From Nocardioides albertanoniae (GTDB lineage: Bacteria; Actinomycetota; Actinomycetes; Propionibacteriales; Nocardioidaceae), in NCBI RefSeq assembly GCF_006716315.1, contig NZ_VFOV01000001.1, positions 3,674,501 to 3,738,500 of the forward strand: 64,000 nucleotides of DNA, in the 5' to 3' direction. The translations under genes were made by a program, and so were the position numbers. The notes beneath the pieces are model-generated. The model saw only the letters and a program-made list of their open reading frames with translations, had not been told where the DNA came from and did not search any database. Each line of letters opens with the position of its first letter. Within the stretch, counting starts at the first letter, position 1. Shown here one piece after another: positions 7,782-16,759 of the stretch.

Positions 7782-9074
7782 GTGGACTCGACAGCGGACT
7801 CGACCGCGCTCCTGACAGATCACTACGAGCTGACGATGCTCCAGGCCGCCCTGAAGGCCGGCACCGCCGAGCGTCGCGGCGTCTTCGAGCTGTTCCCCCG
7901 GCGACTCGCGGGCGGGCGCCGCTACGGCGTCGTGGCCGGGGTCGGGCGTGCGCTCGACGCGATCGAGGCGTTCCGGTTCGGCCCCGAGCAGCTGGCGGTG
8001 CTCGAGGGGGTCGTCGACGGCCCGACGCTGGAGTGGCTGGCGGGCTATCGCTTCACCGGCGACGTCTGGGGCTACGCCGAGGGCGAGACGTTCTTCCCCC
8101 AGTCGCCGCTGCTCGTGGTGGAGGCCAGCTTCGCCGAGGCAGTCGTGCTGGAGACGGTGCTGCTCTCGATCTACAACCACGACTCGGCCATCGCCACCGC
8201 GGCGTCGCGGATGACGCTCGCGGCCGGTGACCGGCCGTGCATCGAGATGGGTTCGCGCCGCACCCACGAGGCAGCGGCCGTCGCTGCGGCTCGGGCGGCC
8301 TACGTGGCCGGCTTCAGCGCCACCTCCAACCTCGCCGCCCGCGAGCTCTTCGGGGTGCCCACCACCGGCACCTCCGCGCACGCGTTCACCCTGCTGCACG
8401 ACACCGAGGAGCAGGCCTTCCGCGCCCAGGTCGCCTCTCTCGGCAAGGGCACGACGCTCCTGGTGGACACCTACGACATCACCGAGGCGGTGACGAAGGC
8501 CGTCGAGATCGCCGGATCCGAGCTGGGCGCGGTGCGGATCGACTCCGGTGACCTCGGGCTCCTCGCCCACGACGTACGCCGCCAGCTCGACGACCTCGGC
8601 GCGACCGAGACCAAGATCATCGTGACCAGCGACCTGGACGAGTACGCCATCGCCGGCCTCGGCGCCAGCCCCGTCGACGGCTACGGCGTCGGCACCCAGC
8701 TGGTCACCGGATCCGGGCACCCCACCGCCGGCTTCGTCTACAAGCTGGTCGCCCGCGAGGGTGCCTCCGGCGACCTGGAGCCGGTCGCCAAGAAGAGCGC
8801 GGCCAAGGCGTCGATCGGCGGACGGAAGTATGCGCTGCGCCGCCGCAACCAGGCCGATGTCGCCGACGCCGAGGTGATCGGCATCGGCACTCCCCCGCAG
8901 GGCGACGGCAACGACCGCCCGCTGCTCACCCAGCTGGTCAAGGGCGGCGAGATCGTCGGCCGCGAGCCCCTCGACGCCGCTCGCGAGCGCCACCGGGCCT
9001 CGGTCGCCGAGCTTCCCGTCATCGCCCACTCGCTGCTGAAGGGCGATCCTGCGATCTCCACGCTCTTCCAGTGA
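7782..9074 (+). CDS. pncB: Nicotinate phosphoribosyltransferase
   Basis: A 430-residue NAPRTase that couples nicotinate and PRPP to nicotinate mononucleotide in NAD salvage (Preiss-Handler route). The sequence shows [13 protein letters not shown] at the N-terminus, GSRRTHE, the SATSN motif, RIDSGDL and VTSDLDE of the phosphoribosyl-binding core, and YKLVA near the C-terminal region. GTG at 7782 is chosen because the similarity begins there; upstream in-frame sequence lacks family features. It is followed 21 bases later by pncA, whose product supplies nicotinate, so the two form a salvage pair. Confidence 0.94.
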   Translation: MDSTADSTALLTDHYELTMLQAALKAGTAERRGVFELFPRRLAGGRRYGVVAGVGRALDAIEAFRFGPEQLAVLEGVVDGPTLEWLAGYRFTGDVWGYAEGETFFPQSPLLVVEASFAEAVVLETVLLSIYNHDSAIATAASRMTLAAGDRPCIEMGSRRTHEAAAVAAARAAYVAGFSATSNLAARELFGVPTTGTSAHAFTLLHDTEEQAFRAQVASLGKGTTLLVDTYDITEAVTKAVEIAGSELGAVRIDSGDLGLLAHDVRRQLDDLGATETKIIVTSDLDEYAIAGLGASPVDGYGVGTQLVTGSGHPTAGFVYKLVAREGASGDLEPVAKKSAAKASIGGRKYALRRRNQADVADAEVIGIGTPPQGDGNDRPLLTQLVKGGEIVGREPLDAARERHRASVAELPVIAHSLLKGDPAISTLFQ

Positions 9075-9095
9075 TGGCCGTCTAGGCTGGCGAGC

Positions 9096-9671
9096 ATGAC
9101 GCGTGCACTGATCGTGGTCGACGTACAGAACGACTTCTGCGAGGGCGGGTCCATGCCCGTGACCGGGGGCGCCCGGGTGGCCTACGACATCGGCCAGCTG
9201 CTCCGCGAGCGGGCGGCGAGCACGGATCCCGAGCAGACCTACGGCATCGTCGTGGCCACCAAGGACCACCACATCGACCCGGGCGACCACTTCGGCAACC
9301 CGCCCGACTTCGTCGACTCCTGGCCCGAGCACTGTGTGGTCGGCACCGAGGGCGAGTCGTTCCACCCCAACCTCGACCCGGTGAGCTTCGACGAGATCTT
9401 CCGCAAGGGCGAGCGGTCCGCGGCCTACTCCGGTTTCGAGGGCTCGGCCACCGACGGCACCACCCTGACCGACTGGCTCCGGGCGCGCGGCGTCGAGGAG
9501 GTCGACGTGTGCGGGCTGGCCACCGACCACTGCGTACGCGCCACCGCGATCGACGCTCAGGGCGCCGGTTTCCACACCCGGTTGCTCACCGATCTGGCTG
9601 CGGGAGTGGCCCCCGCGACGACCGCCTCGGCGGTCGAGGAGATGCGCTCCGCCGGAATAACGGTCTTGTGA
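9096..9671 (+). CDS. pncA: Nicotinamidase / pyrazinamidase
   Basis: A 191-residue cysteine hydrolase of the isochorismatase fold that converts nicotinamide to nicotinate. The triad is visible: Asp9 in VVDVQNDF, Lys104 in FRKGERSAAYS, Cys146 in GLATDHCVRAT. The metal-binding segment is KDHHIDPGDHF. It follows pncB closely and completes the salvage step that feeds it. Length and spacing match PncA. Enzymes of this family also activate pyrazinamide, which is general family knowledge only. Confidence 0.95.
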   Translation: MTRALIVVDVQNDFCEGGSMPVTGGARVAYDIGQLLRERAASTDPEQTYGIVVATKDHHIDPGDHFGNPPDFVDSWPEHCVVGTEGESFHPNLDPVSFDEIFRKGERSAAYSGFEGSATDGTTLTDWLRARGVEEVDVCGLATDHCVRATAIDAQGAGFHTRLLTDLAAGVAPATTASAVEEMRSAGITVL

Positions 9672-9725
9672 CAGATTCGGGACTATTCGGCAGATAGAAG
9701 GCGTCTTTACGTCTACTCTCTTCGG

Positions 9726-10967
9726 ATGGCTCCGATCTCGGCGACAGCCCCACTTCGCCAACCCCACTTTCGGTGGTTCTTCGCATCCCGCTCGGTCAAT
9801 CTGATCGGCAACTTCATGGCACCGGTCGCCCTGGCCTTCGCGGTCATGGAGGTCAGTGACGCCCCGATCGCGATCGGGGCGGTGCTCGCTGCCCGCACCA
9901 TCCCGATGATCATCTTCATGCTGATCGGCGGCGTGCTCGCCGACCGGATGGGCCGAGCCCGCATCCTGTTCGGCTCCAACCTGGTCTCCGGCCTGAGCCA
10001 GGCAGCGGTCGCCGTGCTCGTCATCGCCGGCGTCGCCGAGCTGTGGCACCTGATCGCACTCGCCGCCCTCAACGGCGTCGTCTCCGCGGCCGGCCTGCCC
10101 GCTCAGCAGGGCATCATCCCGCTGGTCGTGCCGCGCACGATGCTGCAGGAAGCCAACGTGCTGATGTCGCTGACGAAGGCCGTCGTCGCCGTCGCCGGAC
10201 CCGGCACCGCCGGGCTGCTGGTGCTCAGCATCGGCCCCGGCTGGGCGCTGGCCGTCGACGCGCTCACCTGGATCATCGCCGCGCTCCTGCTGATTCCGGT
10301 GAAGCTCGAGGGCACGGTCGTCGGCAAGGCGTCGATCGTCGGCGACCTGCGCCTGGGCTGGGACTACTTCCGCACCACGACCTGGCTGTGGTTGTGCGTC
10401 GGCGCCGCCACCCTGCTCAACGCCCTCTACGAGGGCGGGCTGCTCACCCTCGGGCCGCAGCGGGCCGAGGGCTCGTCGCTGGGCGCCGGCGGCTGGGGGC
10501 TGATCCTCACCTTCCAGGGCCTCGGGGTGCTCGCCGCGACGCTCGTCCTGATGAAGGTGCGCCTCGAGCGTCCGCTGTTCGTGGGCATGCTCGGGATGGC
10601 CCTGTTCGGCCTGCCGATCGCCGCCCTCGGGTTCTCCACCGACCTCGGGGTGCTGCTGCCCGCGGCGGCAGCCTCCGGCGCAGGCATCCAGGTCTTCAGC
10701 CTCGGCTGGCAGCTCTCGATGCAGGAGAACGTTCCGGCCGACCTGCTCTCCCGGGCGGCCTCCTACGACCAGCTCGGCACCTATATCGCCATCCCGGTCG
10801 GGCAGCTCGCGATGGGGCCGCTGGCCGCCGCGTACGGCATCGAGAGGCTGCTCGCGATCGCTGGGATCTCCTACATCGTGATCTCGCTGGCGACGCTGTT
10901 GAGCCCCGCCGTACGCCGCCTGAACCGGGTGATCGTCACCGAGCCCAACGGGGCGCCGGCGCACTAG
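9726..10967 (+). CDS. MFS exporter, EntS-like group
   Basis: A 413-residue transporter with about 12 hydrophobic segments. The opening (PLRQPHFRWFFASRSVNLIGNFMAPVALAFAV), followed by the motif A-like GGVLADRMGRARIL, matches the MFS_3/EntS-like group of drug or siderophore exporters. A TACTCT box ends about seven bases before the ATG, consistent with a leaderless transcript. It faces the TetR gene tail to tail with a 15-base gap, so it is probably not under the divergent TetR operator. Substrate unknown. Confidence 0.87.
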   Translation: MAPISATAPLRQPHFRWFFASRSVNLIGNFMAPVALAFAVMEVSDAPIAIGAVLAARTIPMIIFMLIGGVLADRMGRARILFGSNLVSGLSQAAVAVLVIAGVAELWHLIALAALNGVVSAAGLPAQQGIIPLVVPRTMLQEANVLMSLTKAVVAVAGPGTAGLLVLSIGPGWALAVDALTWIIAALLLIPVKLEGTVVGKASIVGDLRLGWDYFRTTTWLWLCVGAATLLNALYEGGLLTLGPQRAEGSSLGAGGWGLILTFQGLGVLAATLVLMKVRLERPLFVGMLGMALFGLPIAALGFSTDLGVLLPAAAASGAGIQVFSLGWQLSMQENVPADLLSRAASYDQLGTYIAIPVGQLAMGPLAAAYGIERLLAIAGISYIVISLATLLSPAVRRLNRVIVTEPNGAPAH

Positions 10968-10982
10968 CCGGCACCGCCCGCC

Positions 10983-11591
10983 TCAGCCCCGGTCGGGCAC
11001 ATCGGCTCGCTCCAGCAGCGACCGCAGCAGGTCGACGAGGCTGGTGACGGGCAGGTCGGGGTCGAACGCACGCTGCACGCCGAGCCCGATGCCGAGGGAG
11101 AGCAGCTGGACGGCGGCATCCTCGGCCGGTGACGGCAGCGTGAGACCGAGGTCGGTCACCTGCTGCTCGATCAGGCCGGCGACGGCCGCGGTGAGCTCGC
11201 GACGCCTGGCGGCGAGCTGCTGGTTCACGCCCGGGATACGGCGGGTGCTGGTCGCGAACTCCACCTCGAGCGCGGTCCAGCCGACGTCGCCGATGTTGGC
11301 CTCGGCCCACGCCGCGAAGGCGTCGATCCGGCCCTCGACGGAGTCGACACCCTCGACCGTGCTCGCGAGCGACAGCGCCCGCTCCTGATGGATCACGTCG
11401 AGCACGGCGAGGCCGAGCTCGTGCTTGGTCGAGAAGTTCGAGTAGACCGCGCCCTTGGAGAAGCCCGCCTCGGCGGCCACCTTGTCGAGCGAGGTGGCGT
11501 TGTAGCCGTCGGAGAGGAAGAGGCGGTGTGCGGTCTGGACGAGTCGCTCCCGCGTCTGTGCGTGCGACTCCTTGCGCGTGATCCGGCCCAC
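10983..11591 (-). CDS. TetR family regulator
   Basis: About 202 residues from GTG 11591 (VGRITRKESHAQTRERLV). The N-terminal helix-turn-helix is typical of TetR (AHRLFLSDGYNATSLDKVAAEAGFSKGAVYSNFSTKHEL); the C-terminal helical ligand domain is unassigned. It diverges from the patatin-monooxygenase-dehydrogenase operon, with a palindromic candidate operator in the 60-base gap, so it most likely represses that operon and itself. The longer in-frame extension upstream has no TetR similarity and was not used. Confidence 0.9.
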   Translation of the reverse strand: MGRITRKESHAQTRERLVQTAHRLFLSDGYNATSLDKVAAEAGFSKGAVYSNFSTKHELGLAVLDVIHQERALSLASTVEGVDSVEGRIDAFAAWAEANIGDVGWTALEVEFATSTRRIPGVNQQLAARRRELTAAVAGLIEQQVTDLGLTLPSPAEDAAVQLLSLGIGLGVQRAFDPDLPVTSLVDLLRSLLERADVPDRG

Positions 11592-11622
11592 GGCAGAGAT
11601 CTTACCAGTTCGGCCTACCGCT

Positions 11623-11636
11623 GGTATCCAAATACC
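11623..11636. promoter_or_regulatory. Candidate TetR operator in divergent gap
   Basis: GGTAT and ATACC flank CCAA, a perfect 5-4-5 inverted repeat. A second AGTATCC copy follows at 11640-11646 and TACCG occurs on both sides (11616 and 11633), giving a compact repeat cluster. TAGTAT at 11639-11644 is placed as a -10 box for a leaderless patatin transcript starting at the ATG 11652, so binding here would block it. Confidence 0.55.
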
Positions 11637-11651
11637 GTTAGTATCCGAATC

Positions 11652-12608
11652 ATGACGCATCGACGTGCACTCGCCATCGGCTGTGGCGGCACCCTCGGGT
11701 TCGCCTGGACGGCCGTCGCCCTCCGCGCCCTCGAGGAGGCCCTCGACTGGGACGCCCGCACCGCCGACGTCCTCGTCGGCACCTCCGCGGGCTCCGAGAT
11801 CGTCGCGGCCCTCGGGTCGGGGCGTACGCCGCAGGACCTGCTCGACGCCCTCGACGGTGCGCCGGGCGCCGACCCGGTCCTGGCCGCGCACGTCACCGCC
11901 CACCCCGGCAAGATGCCACCGCTGCCGGCTCCGGCGCTGCCCGCCCTCGGCCTGGTTCGTCCCGGCCTCTCCCGACGCTCGCCCTACAGCGCGCTGGCCG
12001 GGCTGCTCCCCCGCGGCCGCGGCGACGCCGGCTGGCTGCGGGCGTACGGCGACGCGCTGGCCGGCCCCGCCGGCTGGGTCGACCACCCCGCGACCTGGCT
12101 GGTCGCAGCCGACGCGGCCACCGGCGAGCGAGTCGCGTTCGGGTCCGACGGCGCCCCGGCGACGACCCTGGGCGCGGCGGCCACCGCGTCCTGGGCGATC
12201 CCCGGCTGGTTCCCGCCCGTCGAGATAGTCGGTCGGAGCTACGTCGACGGCGGCGCGGTCTCCTCCGTCTCGGCCGATCTCCTCCTCGGCCAGGCGGTCG
12301 ACGAGGTCGTCGTGGTCGCGCCGATGACCACCGAGGGCGGTGTCCCCGCTCGGGGGCTCGACCGGGTCGAGCGTCTGCTGCGTTCCCAGATGACCGCCGT
12401 GCTCGACCGGGAGGTCGCGCAGCTGCGGGAGGCCGGGATCCGGGTGATCCGGATCGAGCCGGGCGCCGAGGAGCTGGCCGCCATGGGCCCCAACTTCATG
12501 GATCTGGGCCGCCGCGAGGCCACCCTCGCCGCCGCCCGCCGGTACGTCCCCGCACGCGTCGCGAGCGCGGTCTCGACAGGACCGACCATCGAAGGAGCAA
12601 CCGCATGA
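11652..12608 (+). CDS. Patatin-like phospholipase/acyl hydrolase
   Basis: A 318-residue protein with the patatin catalytic dyad: nucleophile GTSAG (Ser near residue 45) and DGG in GRSYVDGGAVSS. The glycine-rich oxyanion loop IGCGGTLGFAW lies near the N-terminus. It would hydrolyse lipid acyl esters. The ATG at 11652 is used; upstream in-frame sequence antisense to TetR lacks similarity. Its stop overlaps the start of the monooxygenase gene by four bases, so it opens a three-gene coupled operon controlled by the divergent TetR. Confidence 0.88.
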   Translation: MTHRRALAIGCGGTLGFAWTAVALRALEEALDWDARTADVLVGTSAGSEIVAALGSGRTPQDLLDALDGAPGADPVLAAHVTAHPGKMPPLPAPALPALGLVRPGLSRRSPYSALAGLLPRGRGDAGWLRAYGDALAGPAGWVDHPATWLVAADAATGERVAFGSDGAPATTLGAAATASWAIPGWFPPVEIVGRSYVDGGAVSSVSADLLLGQAVDEVVVVAPMTTEGGVPARGLDRVERLLRSQMTAVLDREVAQLREAGIRVIRIEPGAEELAAMGPNFMDLGRREATLAAARRYVPARVASAVSTGPTIEGATA

Positions 12609-14086
12609 GCGGCAACCACGAGGTCGTCGTCATCGGCGCCGGCATCTCCGGCATCGCGGCCGCGATCAAGCTGCGCGAGGCGGGCGTCGAGGACGTCGTC
12701 ATCCTGGAGAAGGCCGACACGTACGGTGGCACCTGGCGGGCCAACACCTATCCGGGATGCGCCTGCGACGTACCGTCCAACCTCTACTCGTTCTCGTTCG
12801 CGCCCAACAGCGACTGGTCGCGGGTCTACGGCAACCAGCCGGAGATCCTCGACTACATCGACGGCGTCGCCCGCGACCGCGGCCTCGAGGACATCACCCG
12901 GTTCGGGATCGAGGTGCTCGGCGCGGCCTGGGACGCCGAGACCGCGACGTGGCTGCTCGAGACCAGCGACGGCGAGATCACCACGCGCTTCCTCGTGGCC
13001 GCCGCCGGACCGTGGAACGAGCCGAAGATCCCGGACGTGCCCGGTCTGGCCGACTTCCCCGGCGAGGTCTGGCACTCGGCCCGGTGGAACCACGACGTCG
13101 ACCTCGACGGCAAGCGGGTCGCCGTGATCGGCACCGGCGCGTCGGCGGTCCAGTTCGTGCCCCAGATCCAGCAGCAGGTCGATGCCCTGCACCTCTTCCA
13201 GCGCACCGCCCACTGGGTGCTGCCCAAGGTCGACCACCCGGTGCCGGACGCGGAGAAGTGGGTCAAGCGCAACGTGCCCTTCTTCGAGAAGGCGCTCGGC
13301 GCGGTCGAGTACGCCGCGATGGAGACCGTCGGCCTGGCCTTCCACCGCCCCAAGCCGCTGATGCACGGGCTGCAGAAGGTCGCTCAGGCCTACCTGCGCG
13401 CCGCCGTGCGCGACCAGGAGCTGCGGGCCAAGCTGACCCCCGACTACCTGCTCGGCTGCAAGCGGATCCTCTTCTCCAACAACTACCTCCAGTCGCTGAC
13501 GAAGCCCAACGTCGAGGTGCACGCGACCGGCGTCGAGCGGGTCGAGGGCGCGAGCGTGGTCGGCTCCGACGGCAGCACCGCCGAGGTCGACGCGATCATC
13601 CTCGGCACCGGCTTCCACATCCTCGACATGCCTGTCGCCGACCTCATCCGCGGAGCCGACGGACGTACGCTCGCCGAGCACTGGGCCGGCTCCCCCGAGG
13701 CCTACCAGGGCACCTCGGTCGCCGGCTTCCCCAACGCATTCGTCGTGCTCGGCCCGAGCCTCGGCACCGGTCACGGCTCGGCCTTCGCCGTGGCCGAGTC
13801 GCAGGTGGCGATGATCACCGAGGCCGTCACGACCGCCCGCTCCCAGGGCTGGACGCAGCTCGACGTGAGCCCACAGGCCCAGGCGGCGTACGTCGAGGAG
13901 GTGCAGGCCGCGCTCGCCGGCACCGCCTACAGCGGCGCGTCCTGCCACAGCTACTTCATCGACGCCAACGGTCGCAACAGCTTCTCCTGGCCGTGGTCCA
14001 CCGGTGAGCTGGTCCGCCGGATCAGCCGCTTCGACCCCGCCGACTTCGAGATCACGATGGACGAGACCGTGGAGGTTTCCGCATGA
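12605..14086 (+). CDS. Flavin-dependent monooxygenase, Baeyer-Villiger type
   Basis: A 493-residue FAD/NADPH enzyme. It has an FAD-binding GAGISG at residues 11-16, a second nucleotide motif GTGASA, and FPGEVWHSARW, which matches the Baeyer-Villiger fingerprint FxGxxxHxxxW except that the next residue is Asn instead of Pro or Asp. GTWRANTYPGCACD is the conserved FAD segment of this class. It oxygenates ketones to esters or lactones, or S/N centres. Between a lipase-like and an SDR gene it suggests alcohol-ketone-ester oxidation followed by hydrolysis. The arrangement recalls the mycobacterial mymA region, though gene order differs. Confidence 0.9.
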   Translation: MSGNHEVVVIGAGISGIAAAIKLREAGVEDVVILEKADTYGGTWRANTYPGCACDVPSNLYSFSFAPNSDWSRVYGNQPEILDYIDGVARDRGLEDITRFGIEVLGAAWDAETATWLLETSDGEITTRFLVAAAGPWNEPKIPDVPGLADFPGEVWHSARWNHDVDLDGKRVAVIGTGASAVQFVPQIQQQVDALHLFQRTAHWVLPKVDHPVPDAEKWVKRNVPFFEKALGAVEYAAMETVGLAFHRPKPLMHGLQKVAQAYLRAAVRDQELRAKLTPDYLLGCKRILFSNNYLQSLTKPNVEVHATGVERVEGASVVGSDGSTAEVDAIILGTGFHILDMPVADLIRGADGRTLAEHWAGSPEAYQGTSVAGFPNAFVVLGPSLGTGHGSAFAVAESQVAMITEAVTTARSQGWTQLDVSPQAQAAYVEEVQAALAGTAYSGASCHSYFIDANGRNSFSWPWSTGELVRRISRFDPADFEITMDETVEVSA

Positions 14087-14922
14087 CGCGCTATCCGACG
14101 ATCACCCTCGACGGCGCGCTCGTCGCCATCACCGGCGCCGCCCGCGGCATCGGCCTCGCCACCGCGAAGGAGTTCGTCGGCCGCGGGGCGTACGTCGCCC
14201 TCGGCGACCTCGACGAGGAGCTGGCGCAGGAGGCGGCGGCAGGCCTCGGCGAGCAGGCCAGCGGCCACCGGCTCGACGTCACCGACAAGCAGTCCTACGC
14301 CGACTTCCTCGCCGCCGCGGAGGATGCCCACAGCAGGCCGGTCGACGTCCTGGTCAACAACGCCGGCGTGATGCCCAACGGCGCATTCCTCGACCAGGAG
14401 GACCGGATCGACCGGCTGACCATGGAGGTCAACGTCCACGGCGTCATCCACGGCATGCGGCTCGCGCTGCCGACGATGATCGCGCGCGGCCACGGGCACG
14501 TCGTCAACGTCGCATCGTTGGCCGGCAAGTTCCCGCTCCAGGGCCTCGCCGTCTACAACGCCAGCAAGTACGCCGTCGTCGGGCTCAGCGCCGCCACCCG
14601 GCTCGAGCTCGACGGCACCGGCGTCTCGCTCACCACCGTGCTGCCGAGCGCCGTACGCACCGAGCTCTCCTCCGGCATCGACCTCGGTGTGCTCCCCACC
14701 GTCGACCCCGAGGACATCGCGGCCGCGGTGGTGAGGTCGGTCCATAGCCGGGCGGCCGAGATCGCCGTTCCGTCCTATGTCGGCCTCGCCGCCAACAGCG
14801 CCCCGCTCGTTCCCGAGCCGGTGATGCGGCTGCTCCGCCGCGCCGTCCACGACGACGCCGCCATCACCCGCGTCGACGGCGACGTACGCCGCACGTATCT
14901 CGACCGTATCGAGACGCAGTAG
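14083..14922 (+). CDS. Short-chain dehydrogenase/reductase
   Basis: A 279-residue classical SDR: TGAARGIG cofactor motif at about residues 17-24, NNAG in VLVNNAGVMPN, catalytic Ser in VNVASLAG and YxxxK in VYNASKYA. Likely oxidises an alcohol to the ketone used by the preceding monooxygenase. The ATG overlaps that gene's stop by four bases. The C-terminal extension of about 60 residues past the Rossmann core fits SDRs that act on lipophilic substrates. Specific substrate unknown. Confidence 0.9.
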   Translation: MTRYPTITLDGALVAITGAARGIGLATAKEFVGRGAYVALGDLDEELAQEAAAGLGEQASGHRLDVTDKQSYADFLAAAEDAHSRPVDVLVNNAGVMPNGAFLDQEDRIDRLTMEVNVHGVIHGMRLALPTMIARGHGHVVNVASLAGKFPLQGLAVYNASKYAVVGLSAATRLELDGTGVSLTTVLPSAVRTELSSGIDLGVLPTVDPEDIAAAVVRSVHSRAAEIAVPSYVGLAANSAPLVPEPVMRLLRRAVHDDAAITRVDGDVRRTYLDRIETQ

Positions 14923-14927
14923 CCCGG

Positions 14928-15467
14928 TCAGGCCCATCTGTCGACGAGGGTGCGGATCACGTTGAGGTTGCGGTTGGTGCTGGTCGCGATGTGGCGCTCG
15001 ACGACGGCGTTGCTGATCTTCGTGTCGTGGAAGCTGTCGGTGAGCAGGTGCACCGCGCGGCCGATGACGTAGACCCGCTCGCTATCCCCCGCCCGAGCGA
15101 CCAGCGCGTCGCGGGCGCTGGAGTCGCTGGGCTCCTTGCACAGGAACACGAACTGTCTGCCGTCGTGCCCCGCACCGACCGCGGCGGCATCGGCGGCGAT
15201 CACCGTCAGCTCGGCGGGCGTGGTGCAGATCGTCGGCACCTCGAAGAACCGGTCGGCCGCGAAGGCCTCCTCCAAGATGGCCTCCATCTCGGCCCGGTCG
15301 CCGACCGGGTGGTCGAAGCGTACGTTGCCGGTGTTGATGTAGGTCTCCACCTCGGTGCCACCGGCCCTCACGACCGCGGCGGTGATCGCCTGCTTCGGAA
15401 ACTTGCGGTTGGCTCCGAGGTTGATCGCGCGCAGGAAGGCGATCCAGGTGTGCAGCTCCGATGTCAT
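14928..15467 (-). CDS. DUF1697 family protein
   Basis: A 179-residue protein with the family's opening TWIAFLRAINLGANRKFP, the YINTGNVRFD block and the C-terminal SNAVVERHIATSTNRNLNVIRTLV. DUF1697 proteins are widespread, cytoplasmic and of unknown function. It is convergent with the SDR (a few bases apart) and divergent from the MarR gene, so the MarR protein may control it. Family assignment secure, role unknown. Confidence 0.88.
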   Translation of the reverse strand: MTSELHTWIAFLRAINLGANRKFPKQAITAAVVRAGGTEVETYINTGNVRFDHPVGDRAEMEAILEEAFAADRFFEVPTICTTPAELTVIAADAAAVGAGHDGRQFVFLCKEPSDSSARDALVARAGDSERVYVIGRAVHLLTDSFHDTKISNAVVERHIATSTNRNLNVIRTLVDRWA

Positions 15468-15522
15468 TCTCAGATAGTCTCGACCCCCTCACCGCGCCGC
15501 AACCCGATACTGGATTCCATCG

Positions 15523-15996
15523 ATGCCCTCACCGCAGCTGCTCCCCTCCGACGAAGCGACCGCATCGGGCTCCGCGTCGGCGAAGACACTCGACCTCGCC
15601 AGCGACCTGGTCGTCCACGCCGCGCGTCTCATGCGCCTCGTGCGCCGAGAGCTCGACCTGCCGGCCAGCGTCCGGGTGCTCACGATCCTCGACACCGCGG
15701 GTCCTCTCGGCATCACCGACCTGGCCCGCGCCGACGGCTGCTCGCAGCCGACCATGTCGGCCCAGATCGCCCAGCTCGTCGACTCCGGCCTGGTCAGCAA
15801 GGAGCCCAACCCCGCCGACGCGCGAGCCAGCCTCGTCGGGCTCACCGACGCCGGCCGGGCCGACCTGGCCGACGTGCGTGACCGCATCTCCCGGCTCATC
15901 GCCGAGCGGCTCGAGAGCCACCACCGCACCCAGGCCGACCTGGAGTCGGCCATCTCGGTGCTTCGTGACCTCGTCGAGGGCTCCGACACGATCTGA
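15523..15996 (+). CDS. MarR family regulator
   Basis: A 157-residue winged-helix protein. The recognition region is LGITDLARADGCSQPTMSAQIAQLVDSGLV, with the wing NPADARASLVGLTDAGR, both typical of MarR; flanking helices form the dimer interface. It diverges from the DUF1697 gene across 55 bases, which would hold the shared promoter region. No ligand can be inferred. Confidence 0.87.
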   Translation: MPSPQLLPSDEATASGSASAKTLDLASDLVVHAARLMRLVRRELDLPASVRVLTILDTAGPLGITDLARADGCSQPTMSAQIAQLVDSGLVSKEPNPADARASLVGLTDAGRADLADVRDRISRLIAERLESHHRTQADLESAISVLRDLVEGSDTI

Positions 15997-16027
15997 CCCG
16001 TCGGCGGGCTGACGCTGCGGCGTGGCG

Positions 16028-16759
16028 TCAGGACAGCGCGGCGGCTGCGGCGGCGACCAGGGCCGGATCGGTGATCCAGTGGCCACCGTCGTCGGCGACG
16101 CCGAGAGCCAGACCGTTCCCGTCGGCCACCCGGCGCTTGGCGGAGAGGTGGATGCCCTCGACGCCGAGGCCCACGAGAGCCTCGATCGCATCGACGCTCA
16201 CGCCGCCGCCGGCGAGCACCGCCGGACCACCGACCGCCACCATCGCAGCGATCGTCGTCGCTCCCGCGGCCGCCGTCGGCGCCCCGCCGGAGGTGAGCAC
16301 CCGGTCGACCACACCGGCCAGGGCGCCGATCGCCGCGACCGGGTCGGCGGAGCGGTCGACGGCCCGGTGGAACGTCACCGTCGCACCGTACGCCGCCGCC
16401 TGATCGGCCAGCCGGCCGATCAGCTCGAGGTCGGGCTCCCCGTGGCTCGTCAGCGCACCGACGACCACGCCGTCGGCGCCCGCCTCGAGCACCGTCTCGA
16501 CCTCACGGGCGTAGAGACGCTGCTCCTCGGCGGAGTAGCAGAAGCCACCCGGCCGCGGCCGGACGAGCACGTGCACGCCCTGCCAACCCTCGTCGGAGTC
16601 GACGCCTCCGGCCTCGTCGAGCACTGCCTCGAGAAGCCCCTGCGACGGGGTGATGCCGCCGACCTCCAGGGCCGAGCAAAGCTCGAGCCGGGTCGCTCCG
16701 CCCGCACGCGCGGCACGGGCTCCCTCGACCGAGGTGACGGCGATCTCGAGAGCGGTCAT
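16028..16759 (-). CDS. cutC: CutC family protein
   Basis: About 243 residues from the ATG at 16759, which shares its A with the helicase stop. A TIM-barrel protein of the CutC family: LEIAVTSVEGARAARAGGATRLELCSAL at the start, GGITPSQGLL, VLVRPRPGGFCYS, VTFHRAVDRSADP and VLTSGGAPTA. CutC was first linked to copper homeostasis in E. coli, but that role is disputed and the biochemical function is uncertain. It appears coupled to the helicase gene only by position. Confidence 0.9.
   Translation of the reverse strand: MTALEIAVTSVEGARAARAGGATRLELCSALEVGGITPSQGLLEAVLDEAGGVDSDEGWQGVHVLVRPRPGGFCYSAEEQRLYAREVETVLEAGADGVVVGALTSHGEPDLELIGRLADQAAAYGATVTFHRAVDRSADPVAAIGALAGVVDRVLTSGGAPTAAAGATTIAAMVAVGGPAVLAGGGVSVDAIEALVGLGVEGIHLSAKRRVADGNGLALGVADDGGHWITDPALVAAAAAALS

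Noticed and set aside
7671..10964. A very long open frame on the minus strand across pncB, pncA and the MFS gene
   Set aside because: It is the GC-skewed shadow of the three plus-strand genes; its product is low-complexity Arg/Gly/Asp-rich and matches no family.
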